64,000 nucleotides of DNA from Aurantiacibacter sediminis. GTDB lineage: Bacteria; Pseudomonadota; Alphaproteobacteria; Sphingomonadales; Sphingomonadaceae. The notes beneath the pieces are model-generated. The model was not told the origin of the DNA. It made no database searches and saw only the letters and a program-made list of their open reading frames with translations. The stretch covers positions 124,001 to 188,000 of the forward strand of contig NZ_JAEANY010000002.1 in assembly GCF_016019885.1 (NCBI RefSeq). The letters run 5' to 3'. The translations under genes were made by a program, and so were the position numbers. Shown here one piece after another: positions 35,375 through 47,451 of the stretch. Numbering within the stretch: position 1 is the stretch's first letter; each line of letters opens with the position of its first letter.

Positions 35375-35845
35375 ATGTCACGTCGTCGTCGTCCCGAGAA
35401 GCGGGAAATCCTGCCTGATCCCAAGTTCAAGGATCAGGTTCTGTCGAAGTTCATGAACAACCTCATGCTGGACGGTAAGAAGGCCGTTGCTGAGGGCATC
35501 GTGTACAGTGCGCTCGACACGGTTGAAGCCAAGGCCAAGACCGATCCGATTGCGCTGTTCCATGACGCGCTCAACAACATCAAGCCGCAGGTCGAGGTTC
35601 GCTCGCGCCGTGTGGGTGGTGCTACGTATCAGGTGCCGGTCGAGGTTCGCCCCGAGCGTGCCCAGGCGCTCGCCATTCGCTGGCTGATCGGTGCTGCCCG
35701 CGGCCGTGCCGAAACCACCATGAGCGCACGTCTCTCGGCTGAGCTGATGGATGCTGCCAACAACCGTGGCAACGCCGTCAAAAAGCGCGAAGATACGCAC
35801 CGTATGGCCGACGCGAACCGCGCGTTCAGCCATTACCGCTGGTAA
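35375..35845 (+). CDS. rpsG: 30S ribosomal protein S7
   Basis: The 156-residue S7 nucleates assembly of the 30S head by binding the 3' major domain of 16S rRNA and contacts the E site. It has the basic start [17 protein letters not shown], the central [19 protein letters not shown] beta hairpin and the [19 protein letters not shown] helix. The ATG at 35375 has GAAGGAG eight bases upstream; an earlier in-frame start at 35315 lies in the structured spacer and is not credible. Confidence 0.97.
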   Translation: MSRRRRPEKREILPDPKFKDQVLSKFMNNLMLDGKKAVAEGIVYSALDTVEAKAKTDPIALFHDALNNIKPQVEVRSRRVGGATYQVPVEVRPERAQALAIRWLIGAARGRAETTMSARLSAELMDAANNRGNAVKKREDTHRMADANRAFSHYRW

Positions 35846-35974
35846 CAGGCGGAACATTGCAGGCGGGCTGCCCGTTCTCTTCGGTGAGTGACGGGTGGCC
35901 GGCCTTCAAGCTGTCACATCTACGACTATATGGGGCGCGAGTTATTGTCCGCCCCCAACCCAAGGAATTGTAAT

Positions 35975-38110
<2,136 letters not shown>

Positions 38111-38204
38111 GACAGAGCAAGCGTTTAGGGGCGGCGCCTGATTCAACGGGTGCCGCTTCCCTCCCGGTGAAATTCAATTTTGACTAACAGAGGTTATTGA
38201 GAAA

Positions 38205-39395
38205 ATGGCGAAGGAAAAATTTGAGCGGAACAAGCCGCACTGCAACATCGGCACCATCGGTCACGTCGACCACGGCAAGACCACGCTGACTGCTGCAATC
38301 ACCAAGGTGATGGCTGAAACCTACGGCGGTGCTGCTGTCGATTTCGCAAACATCGACAAGGCTCCGGAAGAGCGCGAGCGTGGTATCACCATCTCTACCG
38401 CTCACGTGGAATACGAAACCGACGCGCGTCACTACGCGCATGTCGATTGCCCGGGCCACGCTGACTATGTGAAGAACATGATCACCGGTGCTGCGCAGAT
38501 GGACGGCGCTATCCTGGTTGTGAACGCTGCTGACGGCCCGATGCCGCAGACCCGCGAGCACATCCTGCTTGCCCGTCAGGTCGGCGTTCCGGCTCTGGTT
38601 GTTTACATGAACAAGGTCGACCAGGTTGACGACGAGGAAATCCTCGAGCTCGTCGAACTGGAAGTTCGCGAACTGCTCAGCTCGTACGACTTCGACGGCG
38701 ACAACATCGCCATCGTCAAGGGTTCGGCTCTGGCCGCTCTCGAAGGTCGTGACGACGAAATCGGCAAGAACTCGATCGTTGAGCTGATGAAGGCCGTTGA
38801 CGAGCACATCCCGCAGCCGGATCGCCCGGTTGACCAGTCGTTCCTGATGCCGATCGAAGACGTGTTCTCGATTTCGGGTCGTGGTACGGTTGTGACCGGC
38901 CGTGTTGAAACCGGCGTTGTGAATGTCGGCGACGAAGTCGAAATCGTCGGCATCAAGGACACCACCAAGACGACCGTGACCGGCGTTGAAATGTTCCGCA
39001 AGCTGCTCGACTCGGGCCAGGCTGGCGACAACATCGGCGCCCTGATCCGCGGTGTTGGCCGTGAAGAAGTTGAGCGTGGCCAGGTTCTGGCGAAGCCGGG
39101 TTCCGTTACGCCGCACACCGAGTTCAGTGCAGAAGTCTACGTCCTTTCGAAGGACGAAGGTGGCCGTCACACGCCGTTCTTCGCCAACTACCGTCCGCAG
39201 TTCTACTTCCGTACGACTGACGTGACCGGCGAAGTGATCCTTCCCGAAGGCACCGAAATGGTGATGCCGGGCGACAACGTCACGATCAGCGTCAAGCTGA
39301 TCGCTCCGATCGCTATGGACGAAGGTCTGCGCTTCGCAATCCGTGAAGGCGGTCGTACCGTCGGCTCGGGCGTGGTCGCCAAGATCAGCAAGTAA
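38205..39395 (+). CDS. tuf: Elongation factor Tu
   Basis: The 396-residue GTPase that brings aminoacyl-tRNA to the ribosome. [38 protein letters not shown] and NKVD mark the G domain; domains II and III run to [10 protein letters not shown]. The codon choice is strongly biased, as expected of one of the most expressed genes. Last gene of the str operon, closed by the terminator at 39433. A second tuf copy, common in alphaproteobacteria, is not in the window. Confidence 0.98.
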   Translation: MAKEKFERNKPHCNIGTIGHVDHGKTTLTAAITKVMAETYGGAAVDFANIDKAPEERERGITISTAHVEYETDARHYAHVDCPGHADYVKNMITGAAQMDGAILVVNAADGPMPQTREHILLARQVGVPALVVYMNKVDQVDDEEILELVELEVRELLSSYDFDGDNIAIVKGSALAALEGRDDEIGKNSIVELMKAVDEHIPQPDRPVDQSFLMPIEDVFSISGRGTVVTGRVETGVVNVGDEVEIVGIKDTTKTTVTGVEMFRKLLDSGQAGDNIGALIRGVGREEVERGQVLAKPGSVTPHTEFSAEVYVLSKDEGGRHTPFFANYRPQFYFRTTDVTGEVILPEGTEMVMPGDNVTISVKLIAPIAMDEGLRFAIREGGRTVGSGVVAKISK

Positions 39396-39432
39396 TTCAG
39401 CCGCACCTTTTGGTGCAGCGAATTTGAAAAGT

Positions 39433-39469
39433 GGCCCGGTACTCATTTCGAGTGCCGGGCCCTTTTTTT
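39433..39469 (+). terminator. Rho-independent terminator of the str operon
   Basis: GGCCCGGTACTC-ATTTC-GAGTGCCGGGCC forms a 12-bp stem with one G-T pair, followed by C and seven T. It lies 38 bases after the tuf stop codon and separates the str operon from the S10 operon. Confidence 0.9.
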
Positions 39470-39534
39470 GGAAGCGTATTTCCTGTTCATCCACACTGGT
39501 GAACGGTCTGACCATAAATCCCGGATTTCGGGGG

Positions 39535-39563
39535 TTGTCAGATGGGGGTGTCCCCCGTATATG
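39535..39563 (+). promoter_or_regulatory. S10 operon promoter
   Basis: TTGTCA (39535-39540), exactly 17 bases, then TATATG (39558-39563). The spacer itself holds the palindrome GGGGGTGTCCCCC. It lies between the tuf terminator and rpsJ, where an independent start for the S10 operon is needed. Confidence 0.65.
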
Positions 39564-39573
39564 CGCGCCAACA

Positions 39574-39660
39574 GAAAGAGATTCGTCTCTTTCGTAACGA
39601 ATTTTACGGGAAGGCCGCCCGTTCCGGGAAACCGGGCACAGCGGGGCGGGCCTTTTTGTT
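39574..39660 (+). promoter_or_regulatory. Structured rpsJ leader with attenuator-like stem
   Basis: Just after the promoter comes GAAAGAGA-TTCG-TCTCTTTC (39574-39593), a perfect 8-bp stem with a TTCG loop. It is followed by an imperfect GC-rich stem at 39611-39653 enclosing CCGG-GAAA-CCGG and ending in TTTTTG. The second element looks like a terminator inside the leader, as in L4-controlled S10 leaders of enterobacteria; homology is not implied. Confidence 0.5.
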
Positions 39661-39719
39661 TTGGGGTTTTGGCTTTCGGGCTTTGATCCTTTGGCTCTTT
39701 CGCATCGGTAGTTGGAATT

Positions 39720-40031
39720 ATGGACGCTCAGAATATTCGCATTCGCCTCAAGGCCTTCGATCACCGCGTGCTCGACCAGGCAACTGGTGAGATCGCGGAC
39801 ACCGCCCGTCGTACGGGTGCTCTTATTCGTGGTCCCATTCCTCTTCCGACGCGCATTGAGAAGTTCACCGTGAACCGCGGCCCGCACATCGACAAGAAGT
39901 CGCGCGAGCAGTTCGAGGTGCGCACCTATAAGCGGCTGCTCGACATTGTGCAGCCTAACGCCCAGACCGTCGACGCGCTGATGAAGCTCGACCTGGCAGC
40001 TGGCGTGAACGTCGAAATCAAGTTGGCCTAA
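39720..40031 (+). CDS. rpsJ: 30S ribosomal protein S10
   Basis: The 103-residue S10 of the 30S head, which also acts with NusB in antitermination. It starts [20 protein letters not shown] and contains the [21 protein letters not shown] loop and the [18 protein letters not shown] helix, at the usual length. First gene of the S10 operon, with its own promoter; a 272-base structured spacer separates it from rplC. Confidence 0.97.
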   Translation: MDAQNIRIRLKAFDHRVLDQATGEIADTARRTGALIRGPIPLPTRIEKFTVNRGPHIDKKSREQFEVRTYKRLLDIVQPNAQTVDALMKLDLAAGVNVEIKLA

Positions 40032-40303
40032 GCCGCAGATTTCGACCGGTCCTTCTGACGGGACCCTAAACGGTCAGAGAGATTAGGGGCTCCTACAGCC
40101 CCGCCATCCTTCGGGATCGGCAAGACATAGGGATACCGCCGGACGTTCCTTCGGGAATTTTGATCCGGGCCTGCGTCCCCCGTCTCGCTCTCGCAGCTCG
40201 CTGCCTGAGCAATTCAGCCCGGACGGGGCGACGTATCGACAATTCGGGCTGACATGCACCTGGGGGATGGGCCTCCATGTGCCTCTGTGAAGGAGTACGC
40301 GTG
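40032..40303 (+). other. Long structured rpsJ-rplC spacer
   Basis: This gap is much longer than usual inside an S10 operon and carries no gene. Stems seen include GGGGCT-CCTAC-AGCCCC (40086-40102) and a final hairpin with arms ACATG and CATGT (40251-40279) just upstream of the rplC ribosome site (AAGGAG, 40290-40295). It may hold a processing or autoregulatory site for the downstream ribosomal genes. Confidence 0.5.
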
Positions 40304-41167
40304 ATGCGCACAGGCGTGATCGCAAAGAAAGTCGGGATGACCCGCCTGTTTCAGGAGGATGGACGTCACGTTCCCGTGACCGTTCTTTCGCTGGAAGGGT
40401 GCCAGGTCACTGGCAATCGCACTGCAGAGCGTGATGGATATTTCTCCGTCCAGCTCGGCGCGGGCGATGCCAAGCACAAGAATGTCAACAAGCCGCAGCG
40501 CGAAGCTTTCGCCAAGGCTGAAGTCGGCCTGAAGAAGAAGGTCGCCGAATTCCGTGTCGAGAATGAGGAAGGTCTCCTTCCTGTCGGCGCGACGATCACG
40601 GCGGATCACTTCATTGCTGGCCAGATGGTCGATGTCACGGGTCACACCGTGGGTAAGGGCTTTGCCGGCGCCATGAAGCGTTGGGGCTTCGGTGGTCTGC
40701 GCGCAACGCACGGCGTTTCCATCTCGCACCGTTCGCACGGTTCGACGGGTAACCGCCAGGATCCGGGCAAGGTCTTCAAGAACAAGAAGATGGCCGGTCA
40801 CATGGGCGATCGTCAGCGTACGCAGCAGAACCTCGAGGTTGTGCGTACGGACTCCGAGCGTGGCCTTATTTTCGTGAAGGGCTCTGTCCCCGGTTCGAAG
40901 AATGGCTGGCTGCTGGTGAAGGACGCTGTGAAGCTGCCGCTTCCCGAGGGCGTTCCGTTCCCCGGCGCGATGCGTCGCAACGCTGATGAAACCGCTTCTG
41001 AAGATGCAGCTCCCGGCCTGGTCGAGAGCGGTGCAGAGCACGAAGTGAACCCCGAAGTCGATGTTGAGACCCAGAAGAAACTGGCGGCTCAGCAGGACGC
41101 GGGTGCAGGCACCGAAAGCGGCATTCCGCCGGCTGACGATGCCAACACCAAGAACGAGGAAGGCTAA
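40304..41167 (+). CDS. rplC: 50S ribosomal protein L3
   Basis: A 287-residue L3, one of the proteins that start 50S assembly, whose tip reaches toward the peptidyl transferase centre. The conserved core includes [16 protein letters not shown] and the loop [29 protein letters not shown] with the Gln methylated by PrmB in other bacteria. After about residue 225 there is an acidic disordered tail of some 60 residues (ending [10 protein letters not shown]) not found in E. coli L3. The ATG at 40304 has AAGGAG eight bases upstream. Confidence 0.95.
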   Translation: MRTGVIAKKVGMTRLFQEDGRHVPVTVLSLEGCQVTGNRTAERDGYFSVQLGAGDAKHKNVNKPQREAFAKAEVGLKKKVAEFRVENEEGLLPVGATITADHFIAGQMVDVTGHTVGKGFAGAMKRWGFGGLRATHGVSISHRSHGSTGNRQDPGKVFKNKKMAGHMGDRQRTQQNLEVVRTDSERGLIFVKGSVPGSKNGWLLVKDAVKLPLPEGVPFPGAMRRNADETASEDAAPGLVESGAEHEVNPEVDVETQKKLAAQQDAGAGTESGIPPADDANTKNEEG

Positions 41168-41171
41168 CGCC

Positions 41172-41807
41172 ATGAAGGTGAAGGTCCAGAAAATCGACGG
41201 CAAGGCCGTGTCGGGCAAGGGCGCTGAGGTTGAACTCAACGACTCCGTGTTCGGTGTCGAGCCGCGTGCCGATATCCTGCACCGCGTTGTAACGTGGCAG
41301 CTGGAAAACCGTCGCGGTACCGCACGTCCGACGCGTGAGCGTTCAGACGTTGCCCGTACCGGTAAGAAGTTTGGCAAGCAGAAGGGTTCGGGTGGCGCAC
41401 GTCACGGTGCCCGTTCGGCTCCGATCTTCATCGGCGGTGGTAAGGCTCACGGTGCACGCAAGCGTGACTTCGAGCAGTCGCTTAATAAGAAGATCCGCGC
41501 GCTCGGCCTCAAGATGGCTCTTTCGAGCAAGGCCAAGGACGGTCTCGTGATCGTTGACAGCCTTGACGTGAAGGATGCCAAGACCAAGGCGCTCAAAGGC
41601 CACTTCGACAAGAATGGCTGGAACGGCAAGGTTCTCGTGATTGACGGTGACGCAGTGACGGACAGCTTCAAGAAGGCTGCCGGTAACCTGCCGGGCGTCA
41701 ATGTGATGCCGGCCGTTGGCGCGAACGTCTACGACATCCTCAACCACGACACGCTGGTCCTCACGACCGACGCTGTCGAAAAGCTGGAGGCGCGTTTCAA
41801 TGGCTAA
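41172..41807 (+). CDS. rplD: 50S ribosomal protein L4
   Basis: The 211-residue L4 binds 23S rRNA domain I and lines the exit tunnel with a long loop. This loop is visible as [17 protein letters not shown] followed by [10 protein letters not shown]. The globular part includes [19 protein letters not shown]. In enterobacteria L4 represses its own operon at the S10 leader. It starts four bases after rplC and overlaps rplW by eight bases. Confidence 0.96.
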   Translation: MKVKVQKIDGKAVSGKGAEVELNDSVFGVEPRADILHRVVTWQLENRRGTARPTRERSDVARTGKKFGKQKGSGGARHGARSAPIFIGGGKAHGARKRDFEQSLNKKIRALGLKMALSSKAKDGLVIVDSLDVKDAKTKALKGHFDKNGWNGKVLVIDGDAVTDSFKKAAGNLPGVNVMPAVGANVYDILNHDTLVLTTDAVEKLEARFNG

Positions 41808-42111
41808 GAAGCAAGCAACCGATGCGCGTCACTACGACGTCATTCTCGCTCCGCACATCACCGAAAAGGCGACGTTGCTGAGCGAAAACAATGCCGTGGT
41901 CTTCAAGGTCGCGAACGATGCCACCAAGCCGCAGATCAAGGATGCGGTCGAGGCGCTGTTCGACGTGAAGGTTACCGGCGTGAACACGATCGTCATGAAG
42001 GGCAAGACCAAGCGCTGGCGCGGCAAGCCCTACAAGCGGTCCGATCAGAAAAAAGCGATCGTGACGCTGGCTGAAGGCCAGTCGATCGACATCACCGAAG
42101 GCGTGGGCTGA
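41800..42111 (+). CDS. rplW: 50S ribosomal protein L23
   Basis: The 103-residue L23 sits at the tunnel exit and is a docking point for trigger factor and SRP. Marks are [13 protein letters not shown] near the start and [20 protein letters not shown], the usual C-terminal RNA-binding hairpin. The ATG at 41800 lies within the end of rplD (ATGGCTAA), so translation is coupled. Confidence 0.96.
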   Translation: MAKKQATDARHYDVILAPHITEKATLLSENNAVVFKVANDATKPQIKDAVEALFDVKVTGVNTIVMKGKTKRWRGKPYKRSDQKKAIVTLAEGQSIDITEGVG

Positions 42112-42115
42112 TCCG

Positions 42116-42952
42116 ATGGCACTGAAGAACTATAAACCGACAAGCCCGGCCCGTCGCGGCCTGGTCCTCGTCGACAAAACCGGCCTCCACAAGGGTGGTC
42201 CGGTCAAGTCGCTCACGCAGGGCAAGACCAAGACCGGTGGCCGTAACAACAAGGGCCATGTTACCTCGCGCGGCAAGGGCGGCGGTAACAAGCAGAAGTA
42301 CCGCTTCATCGACTTCAAGCGTCGCAAGTGGGACGTTGAAGGCACTGTGGAACGGATCGAATACGATCCCAACCGCACCGCTTTCATCGCGCTCATCAAG
42401 TATGACGACGGTGAACTGGCCTATATCATCGCCCCGAACCGTCTCGCACCTGGTGACAAGGTTGTCGCCGGCGAGAAGACTGACACCAAGCCTGGCAACG
42501 CCATGCTTCTGGGTCAGATGCCGGTCGGCACCATCTGCCACAATGTGGAGATGAAGCCGGGCAAGGGTGGTCAGATCGCTCGTTCGGCAGGCACCTATGT
42601 GCAGCTGGTCGGTCGTGACCGCGGCATGGTCATCGTGCGCTTGAACAGTGGTGAGCAGCGTTACCTGCGCTCCGACTGCATGGGCACCGTTGGCGCCGTG
42701 TCGAACCCCGACAACCAGAACCAGAACCTGGGCAAGGCCGGTCGTCGCCGTCACATGGGCATCAAGCCGCTGACGCGTGGTGTCGCCAAAAACCCGGTCG
42801 ACCACCCGCACGGTGGTGGTGAAGGCCGCACCAGCGGTGGCCGTCATCCGGTTACCCCGTGGGGCAAGCCGACCAAGGGCGCCCGTACCCGTAAGAACAA
42901 GCAGACCGACAAGATGATCATCCGGTCGCGTCACGCGAAGAAGAAGAGGTAA
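42116..42952 (+). CDS. rplB: 50S ribosomal protein L2
   Basis: The 278-residue L2 is needed for subunit joining and peptidyl transferase function. [21 protein letters not shown] opens the core, and the essential HPHGGGEG with its histidine occurs near residue 229, followed by [14 protein letters not shown]. Length and motifs are those of the family. It follows rplW by four bases. Confidence 0.97.
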   Translation: MALKNYKPTSPARRGLVLVDKTGLHKGGPVKSLTQGKTKTGGRNNKGHVTSRGKGGGNKQKYRFIDFKRRKWDVEGTVERIEYDPNRTAFIALIKYDDGELAYIIAPNRLAPGDKVVAGEKTDTKPGNAMLLGQMPVGTICHNVEMKPGKGGQIARSAGTYVQLVGRDRGMVIVRLNSGEQRYLRSDCMGTVGAVSNPDNQNQNLGKAGRRRHMGIKPLTRGVAKNPVDHPHGGGEGRTSGGRHPVTPWGKPTKGARTRKNKQTDKMIIRSRHAKKKR

Positions 42953-42958
42953 GAGACA

Positions 42959-43234
42959 ATGGCACGTTCCGTCTGGAAAGGTCCGTTCGTCGATCTTCAC
43001 CTGCTGAAGAAGGCGCAGGACGCGCAGGAAGCAAACAGCACGAAGCCGATCAAGACCTGGTCGCGTCGTTCTACGATCCTGCCGGATTTCGTTGGCCTGA
43101 CGTTCAACGTCTACAACGGTCACAAGTTCATCCCCGTCTCGGTCAACGAGGAAATGGTCGGCCACAAGCTTGGTGAATTTGCGCCCACGCGCACGTTCCC
43201 GGGTCACGCTGCTGACAAGAAGGGTAAGCGATAA
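42959..43234 (+). CDS. rpsS: 30S ribosomal protein S19
   Basis: The 91-residue S19 in the 30S head forms a complex with S13 and contacts A-site tRNA and bridge B1a. It opens [18 protein letters not shown] and ends with the [20 protein letters not shown] tail. The stop overlaps the rplV start by one base (TAATG). Confidence 0.97.
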   Translation: MARSVWKGPFVDLHLLKKAQDAQEANSTKPIKTWSRRSTILPDFVGLTFNVYNGHKFIPVSVNEEMVGHKLGEFAPTRTFPGHAADKKGKR

Positions 43235-43611
43235 TGGGCAAGGCAAAGTCTCCCCGTCGCGTTGGCGAAAACGAAGCAATGGCTGTCGGCACCACGATCC
43301 GTGGTTCGGCGCAAAAGCTGAACCTTGTTGCTGCGCTGATCCGCGGCAAGAAGGCAGAAGAGGCATTGAACATCCTCTCCTTCAGCAAGCGTGCCATGGC
43401 TCGTGACGCCAGCAAGGTTCTCGCATCGGCTATCGCCAATGCAGAAAACAACCACGATCTCGACGTGGACGCACTCGTCGTCGCTGAAGCCAGCGTCGGC
43501 AAGTCGATCACGATGAAGCGGTTCGCAACGCGCGGCCGTGGCAAGTCCACGCGCATCCTGAAGCCGTTCAGCCGGCTCCGGATCGTCGTGCGCGAGCAGG
43601 AGGAAGCGTAA
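43234..43611 (+). CDS. rplV: 50S ribosomal protein L22
   Basis: The 125-residue L22 touches all six domains of 23S rRNA and lines the exit tunnel with a long beta hairpin, seen here as [20 protein letters not shown]. The hairpin is intact, with none of the deletions linked to macrolide resistance. It is coupled by one-base overlaps to rpsS before it and rpsC after it. Confidence 0.96.
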   Translation: MGKAKSPRRVGENEAMAVGTTIRGSAQKLNLVAALIRGKKAEEALNILSFSKRAMARDASKVLASAIANAENNHDLDVDALVVAEASVGKSITMKRFATRGRGKSTRILKPFSRLRIVVREQEEA

Positions 43612-44306
43612 TGGGTCATAAGAGCAATCCGATTGGCCTGCGCCTGCAGATCAACCGTACCTGGGACAGCCGCTGGTACGCCGAAGGCGGCGACTATGCG
43701 AAGCTGCTCAAGGAAGACATCGAGATCCGCAAGCACATCACCACGAGCCTGCCGCAGGCAGCGATTTCAAAGGTGGTGATCGAGCGTCCGGCAAAGCTTT
43801 GCCGCGTTTCGATTTATGCTGCGCGCCCCGGCGTCATCATCGGCAAGAAGGGTGCAGACATTGAAAAGCTGCGCGCCAAGCTCGCCACGATGACGGACAG
43901 CGAAGTGAAGCTGAATATCGTCGAAATCCGCAAGCCGGAAATCGACGCCAAGCTCGTCGCTCAGGGCATCGCGGATCAGCTGGTTCGCCGTGTGGCGTTC
44001 CGCCGCGCGATGAAGCGCGCCATGCAGTCGGCCATGCGCCTTGGTGCTGAAGGCATCAAGATCATGTGTGGCGGCCGTCTTGGCGGTGCGGAAATCGCCC
44101 GTGTCGAACAGTACCGTGAAGGCCGTGTGCCGCTGCACACCCTGCGCGCCAACATCGATTATGCCGAAGCCGAAGCACTGACTGCTTATGGCATCATCGG
44201 CATCAAGGTGTGGGTCTTCAAAGGTGAAATCCTGGGTCACGATCCGACCTCGCAGGATCGCCTGATGATGGAATCGCAGACGTCCGGCGTCCGCCCGGCA
44301 CGTTGA
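43611..44306 (+). CDS. rpsC: 30S ribosomal protein S3
   Basis: The 231-residue S3 at the mRNA entrance has helicase-related function. The N-terminal KH domain has [16 protein letters not shown] with the GxxG loop near residue 78; the C-terminal domain contains [18 protein letters not shown]. It starts [20 protein letters not shown], typical of alphaproteobacteria. Confidence 0.97.
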   Translation: MGHKSNPIGLRLQINRTWDSRWYAEGGDYAKLLKEDIEIRKHITTSLPQAAISKVVIERPAKLCRVSIYAARPGVIIGKKGADIEKLRAKLATMTDSEVKLNIVEIRKPEIDAKLVAQGIADQLVRRVAFRRAMKRAMQSAMRLGAEGIKIMCGGRLGGAEIARVEQYREGRVPLHTLRANIDYAEAEALTAYGIIGIKVWVFKGEILGHDPTSQDRLMMESQTSGVRPAR

Positions 44307-44320
44307 GGTGAGTAGATAAC

Positions 44321-44758
44321 ATGCTGCAACCGAAGAAAACCAAGTTTCGTAAAGCCTTCAAAGGCAAGATCCATGGCAATGCCAAGGGCGGAACCGAGCT
44401 GAATTTTGGCTCCTATGGCCTGAAGGCCCTGGAGCCGGAGCGTATTACTGCACGTCAGATCGAAGCTGCACGTCGTGCGATCACGCGCCACATCCGCCGT
44501 CAGGGCCGTCTGTGGATCCGCGTGTTCCCCGATGTTCCGGTGTCGAAGAAGCCTGCCGAAGTCCGTCAGGGTAAAGGTAAGGGTTCGGTCGAATTCTGGG
44601 CTGCTCGCGTAAAGCCGGGCCGCGTATTGTTCGAGCTTGATGGCGTTCCCGGCCCGCTGGCCGCCGAAGCCTTCAGCCGCGCTGCGATGAAGCTGCCGAT
44701 CAAGACCAAGGTTATCGCCCGCCTGGGTGATACCTCGCACCTCGGAGGGAACAAGTAA
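44321..44758 (+). CDS. rplP: 50S ribosomal protein L16
   Basis: The 145-residue L16 organises the A-site tRNA pocket on the 50S. It opens [15 protein letters not shown] and has the [21 protein letters not shown] helix followed by [20 protein letters not shown]. The Arg in the latter stretch is the one hydroxylated by YcfD in E. coli. Its stop overlaps rpmC by one base. Confidence 0.96.
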   Translation: MLQPKKTKFRKAFKGKIHGNAKGGTELNFGSYGLKALEPERITARQIEAARRAITRHIRRQGRLWIRVFPDVPVSKKPAEVRQGKGKGSVEFWAARVKPGRVLFELDGVPGPLAAEAFSRAAMKLPIKTKVIARLGDTSHLGGNK

Positions 44759-44976
44759 TGGCGAAGACAACGTCCACTATGGAAGACCTTCGTACGAAGA
44801 CTGACGATCAGCTCGCAGAGCAGCTCGTCATGCTCAAGAAAGAGCAGTTCAACCTGCGTTTCCAGGCCGCGACCAACCAGCTCGAGGGTTCTGCCCGCGT
44901 GAAGGAAGTCCGCCGCCAGATCGCGCAGATCAAGACGCTTCAGGGCGAACGCGCCCGCGAAGCAGCAAAGGCTTAA
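44758..44976 (+). CDS. rpmC: 50S ribosomal protein L29
   Basis: A 72-residue helical hairpin protein near the tunnel exit that contributes to the SRP and trigger factor site. [27 protein letters not shown] and [16 protein letters not shown] are the two helices. It is slightly longer than the E. coli protein (63) because of short extensions at both ends. Confidence 0.95.
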   Translation: MAKTTSTMEDLRTKTDDQLAEQLVMLKKEQFNLRFQAATNQLEGSARVKEVRRQIAQIKTLQGERAREAAKA

Positions 44977-44986
44977 GGAGCTTACG

Positions 44987-45361
44987 ATGCCGAAGCGTAT
45001 CCTGACCGGTATTGTCTCCTCCGACAAGACCGACAAGACCGTGACCGTGCTGGTCGAACGCCGCGTGAAGCACCCGCTTTACGGCAAGATCATCAAGCGT
45101 TCGAAGAAGTATCACGCGCACGACGAGAAGAACGAGTACGTCGTTGGTGACAAGGTTCGTATCGAGGAGACCAAACCGATCTCCAAGACGAAGACCTGGA
45201 CGGTGAAGGACCGTCTCGTCGCCAGCAAGGGTCAGGCCATTGCCGCCGACCTCGACGTAGCCGAAGCAACGCCGACCGGCGCTCCTGAGGAGAAGAAAGC
45301 TCCGCAGAAGCCCGCCAAGGCGAAGAAGGAAGAAGCGACCACCGAGGACGCCGAAGCCTAA
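44987..45361 (+). CDS. rpsQ: 30S ribosomal protein S17 with C-terminal extension
   Basis: S17 binds the 5' domain of 16S rRNA early in assembly. The core is complete in residues 1-80: [42 protein letters not shown], then [19 protein letters not shown] Lys/Glu/Ala-rich tail of about 40 residues follows (for example [16 protein letters not shown]), making the protein 124 residues against about 85 in E. coli. The tail is likely disordered and surface exposed. Confidence 0.95.
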   Translation: MPKRILTGIVSSDKTDKTVTVLVERRVKHPLYGKIIKRSKKYHAHDEKNEYVVGDKVRIEETKPISKTKTWTVKDRLVASKGQAIAADLDVAEATPTGAPEEKKAPQKPAKAKKEEATTEDAEA

Positions 45362-45450
45362 GTTAGCAATTCGTTTTCCGCATCAGCGGGAAGCAGACGT
45401 TAGGAACTGCCAGACTGGTTCTGGCAAGCCAATGAGAAGGAACCGGATCA

Positions 45451-45819
45451 ATGATCCAGATGCAATCCAATCTCGACGTCGCAGACAATAGCGGCGCCAA
45501 GCGCGTCCAGTGCATCAAAGTGCTGGGTGGCTCGAAGCGTCGTACTGCGAGTGTCGGGGACGTGATCGTGGTTTCCGTGAAGGAAGCCCAGCCACGCGCC
45601 CGTGTCAAAAAGGGTGACGTTCACCGCGCGGTGATCGTGCGCACCCGCAAGGACGTTCGTCGTCCTGACGGCAGCGTGATCCGTTTTGACAGCAATGCTG
45701 CTGTCCTCGTGAACAAGACCGAGGAGCCGATCGGCACTCGTATCTTTGGCCCGGTTGTGCGTGAACTGCGCGGCAAGGGCTTCATGAAGATCATCTCGCT
45801 TGCTCCGGAGGTGCTGTGA
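45451..45819 (+). CDS. rplN: 50S ribosomal protein L14
   Basis: The 122-residue L14 takes part in intersubunit bridges B5 and B8. It opens [28 protein letters not shown], as is highly conserved, and ends [19 protein letters not shown]. An 89-base spacer precedes it, usually the boundary of S10 and spc operons, but no clear promoter was seen there. The stop overlaps rplX by one base. Confidence 0.97.
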   Translation: MIQMQSNLDVADNSGAKRVQCIKVLGGSKRRTASVGDVIVVSVKEAQPRARVKKGDVHRAVIVRTRKDVRRPDGSVIRFDSNAAVLVNKTEEPIGTRIFGPVVRELRGKGFMKIISLAPEVL

Positions 45820-46139
45820 TGGCGTCCGCTAAGATCAAGAAGGGCGATACGGTCGTCGTGCTGTCCGGCAAGGACAAGGGTGTCACCGGCACCGTCCAGC
45901 AGGTCATGCCGAAAGAAGGCAAGGTTCTCGTGGAAGGCGTCAATGTGATGACCCGCCACCGCAAGCCGAGCCAGGCCAACCCGCAGGGTGGCATCGATCG
46001 CATTCCCGCTCCGCTGCACATCGCCAAGGTTGCGATTGCCGATCCTAAGGATGGCAAGCCCACCCGCGTCCGTTTCGAAGAAAAGGACGGCAAGAAGGTG
46101 CGCGTTGCTGTGAAGTCCGGGGAGACTATCGATGGCTGA
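45819..46139 (+). CDS. rplX: 50S ribosomal protein L24
   Basis: The 106-residue L24 starts 50S assembly and sits by the tunnel exit. Its KOW motif is [20 protein letters not shown] near residue 7, and [17 protein letters not shown] is in the middle. The ATG at 45819 shares a base with the rplN stop (TGATG), preferred over GTG 45816. It overlaps rplE by eight bases. Confidence 0.96.
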   Translation: MASAKIKKGDTVVVLSGKDKGVTGTVQQVMPKEGKVLVEGVNVMTRHRKPSQANPQGGIDRIPAPLHIAKVAIADPKDGKPTRVRFEEKDGKKVRVAVKSGETIDG

Positions 46140-46713
46140 TTACACGCCTCGCCTTAAGCAGAAGTATAACGATGAAATCGTCAAGGCGATGACCGACAAG
46201 TTCGGTTATAAAAATCACCTTGAAGTTCCGAAGCTGGAAAAGATCACGCTCAACATGGGTGTGGGCGAAGCCAGCCAGGATAAGAAGAAAGTCCAGACTG
46301 CTGCTGCGGAAATGGAAAAGATCGCTGGCCAGAAGCCGGTGATCACCAAGGCCAAGAAGTCGATCGCCCAGTTCAAGCTGCGCGACGGCATGCCGATCGG
46401 TTGCAAGGTGAACCTGCGCCGTGACCGCATGTATGAATTCCTGGACCGTCTTGTGACCATCGCGATGCCGCGTATTCGCGATTTCCGTGGTCTCAATGCA
46501 AAGTCGTTTGATGGCAATGGCAACTACGCCATGGGCATTAAAGAGCAGATCATCTTTCCGGAGATCAGCTACGACCAGATCGACACGGTGCGTGGCATGG
46601 ACGTGATCGTCACCACCACCGCCAAGACCGATGAAGAAGCACGCGAACTGCTGCGTCTCTTCGGTTTCCCGTTCCCGGCTGAAAAGGCCGATGAAGAAAA
46701 GGAAGCGGCGTAA
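46132..46713 (+). CDS. rplE: 50S ribosomal protein L5
   Basis: The 193-residue L5 binds 5S rRNA in the central protuberance and contacts P-site t[39 protein letters not shown] and [16 protein letters not shown] are conserved. The C-terminus adds a short acidic [11 protein letters not shown] tail beyond the E. coli length (179). Its start lies inside the end of rplX. Confidence 0.96.
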   Translation: MADYTPRLKQKYNDEIVKAMTDKFGYKNHLEVPKLEKITLNMGVGEASQDKKKVQTAAAEMEKIAGQKPVITKAKKSIAQFKLRDGMPIGCKVNLRRDRMYEFLDRLVTIAMPRIRDFRGLNAKSFDGNGNYAMGIKEQIIFPEISYDQIDTVRGMDVIVTTTAKTDEEARELLRLFGFPFPAEKADEEKEAA

Positions 46714-46738
46714 GCCGCTGCAGGAGAGCTTAAGTCCA

Positions 46739-47044
46739 ATGGCGAAACTGAGTTCCATCAACAAGAACGAGAAGCGTAAGGCTCTCGTCAAGAAGTATGC
46801 TGGCAAATATGCCAAGCTGAAGGCAATCGCAGACGATGAATCGCTCGACGATTCAGAGCGTCTGATCGCGCGCCTGAAGATGGCTGAACTGCCCCGCAAT
46901 GCGAACCCGACGCGCGTTCGCAACCGCTGCAACACCACCGGCCGTCCGCGCGGCTATTACCGCAAGTTCGGGCTTAACCGCATCGAGCTCCGCGATCTGG
47001 CCAACAAGGGCCTGATCCCGGGTGTGACCAAGTCGAGCTGGTGA
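46739..47044 (+). CDS. rpsN: 30S ribosomal protein S14
   Basis: A 101-residue S14 of the long, zinc-free type. The C-terminal region reads [23 protein letters not shown] with one Cys instead of the CxxC pairs of the short zinc form. It assembles late in the 30S head. It has its own ribosome site (GGAG) in the 25-base gap after rplE. Confidence 0.96.
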   Translation: MAKLSSINKNEKRKALVKKYAGKYAKLKAIADDESLDDSERLIARLKMAELPRNANPTRVRNRCNTTGRPRGYYRKFGLNRIELRDLANKGLIPGVTKSSW

Positions 47045-47055
47045 GGAATTAGACA

Positions 47056-47451
47056 ATGGCTATGACCGATCCCCTGGGTGATATGCTCACCCGCATCCGC
47101 AACGGCCAGCAGGCAAAGAAGGACTCCGTCCTCTCGCCCGCCAGCAAGCTGCGTGCAAACGTTCTCGAAGTGCTCCAGCGCGAAGGCTACATCCGTGGCT
47201 ACAGCGAAGATGCTTCGGGCAAGCACCCCGCCCTGCGGATTGAACTGAAGTATTTCGAGGGCGAGCCTGCAATCAAGCACATCGCCCGCGTCTCCAAGCC
47301 GGGTCGCCGGGTCTATTCGGGTTCGAAAGAGCTTCCGACTATCCGCAACGGCCTTGGCATCACCATCGTCTCGACGCCGAAGGGCGTGCTTTCGGATATC
47401 GAAGCACGCAACGATAATGTCGGCGGCGAAGTGCTTGCGGAGGTGTTCTGA
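47056..47451 (+). CDS. rpsH: 30S ribosomal protein S8
   Basis: The 131-residue S8 binds the central domain of 16S rRNA and in E. coli represses the spc operon. It opens [16 protein letters not shown], and the RNA-binding C-terminal half ends [19 protein letters not shown] with the conserved STxxG motif. A second ATG at 47062 is possible. The stop overlaps rplF by one base. Confidence 0.96.
   Translation: MAMTDPLGDMLTRIRNGQQAKKDSVLSPASKLRANVLEVLQREGYIRGYSEDASGKHPALRIELKYFEGEPAIKHIARVSKPGRRVYSGSKELPTIRNGLGITIVSTPKGVLSDIEARNDNVGGEVLAEVF

Noticed and set aside
38184-39887. 567-residue open frame antisense to tuf
   Set aside because: Same reason: it lies opposite the highly biased tuf gene, crosses the tuf terminator and S10 promoter, and has no recognisable domain.
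42092-43366. 424-residue open frame antisense to rplB-rpsS-rplV
   Set aside because: Shadow of three well supported ribosomal genes.
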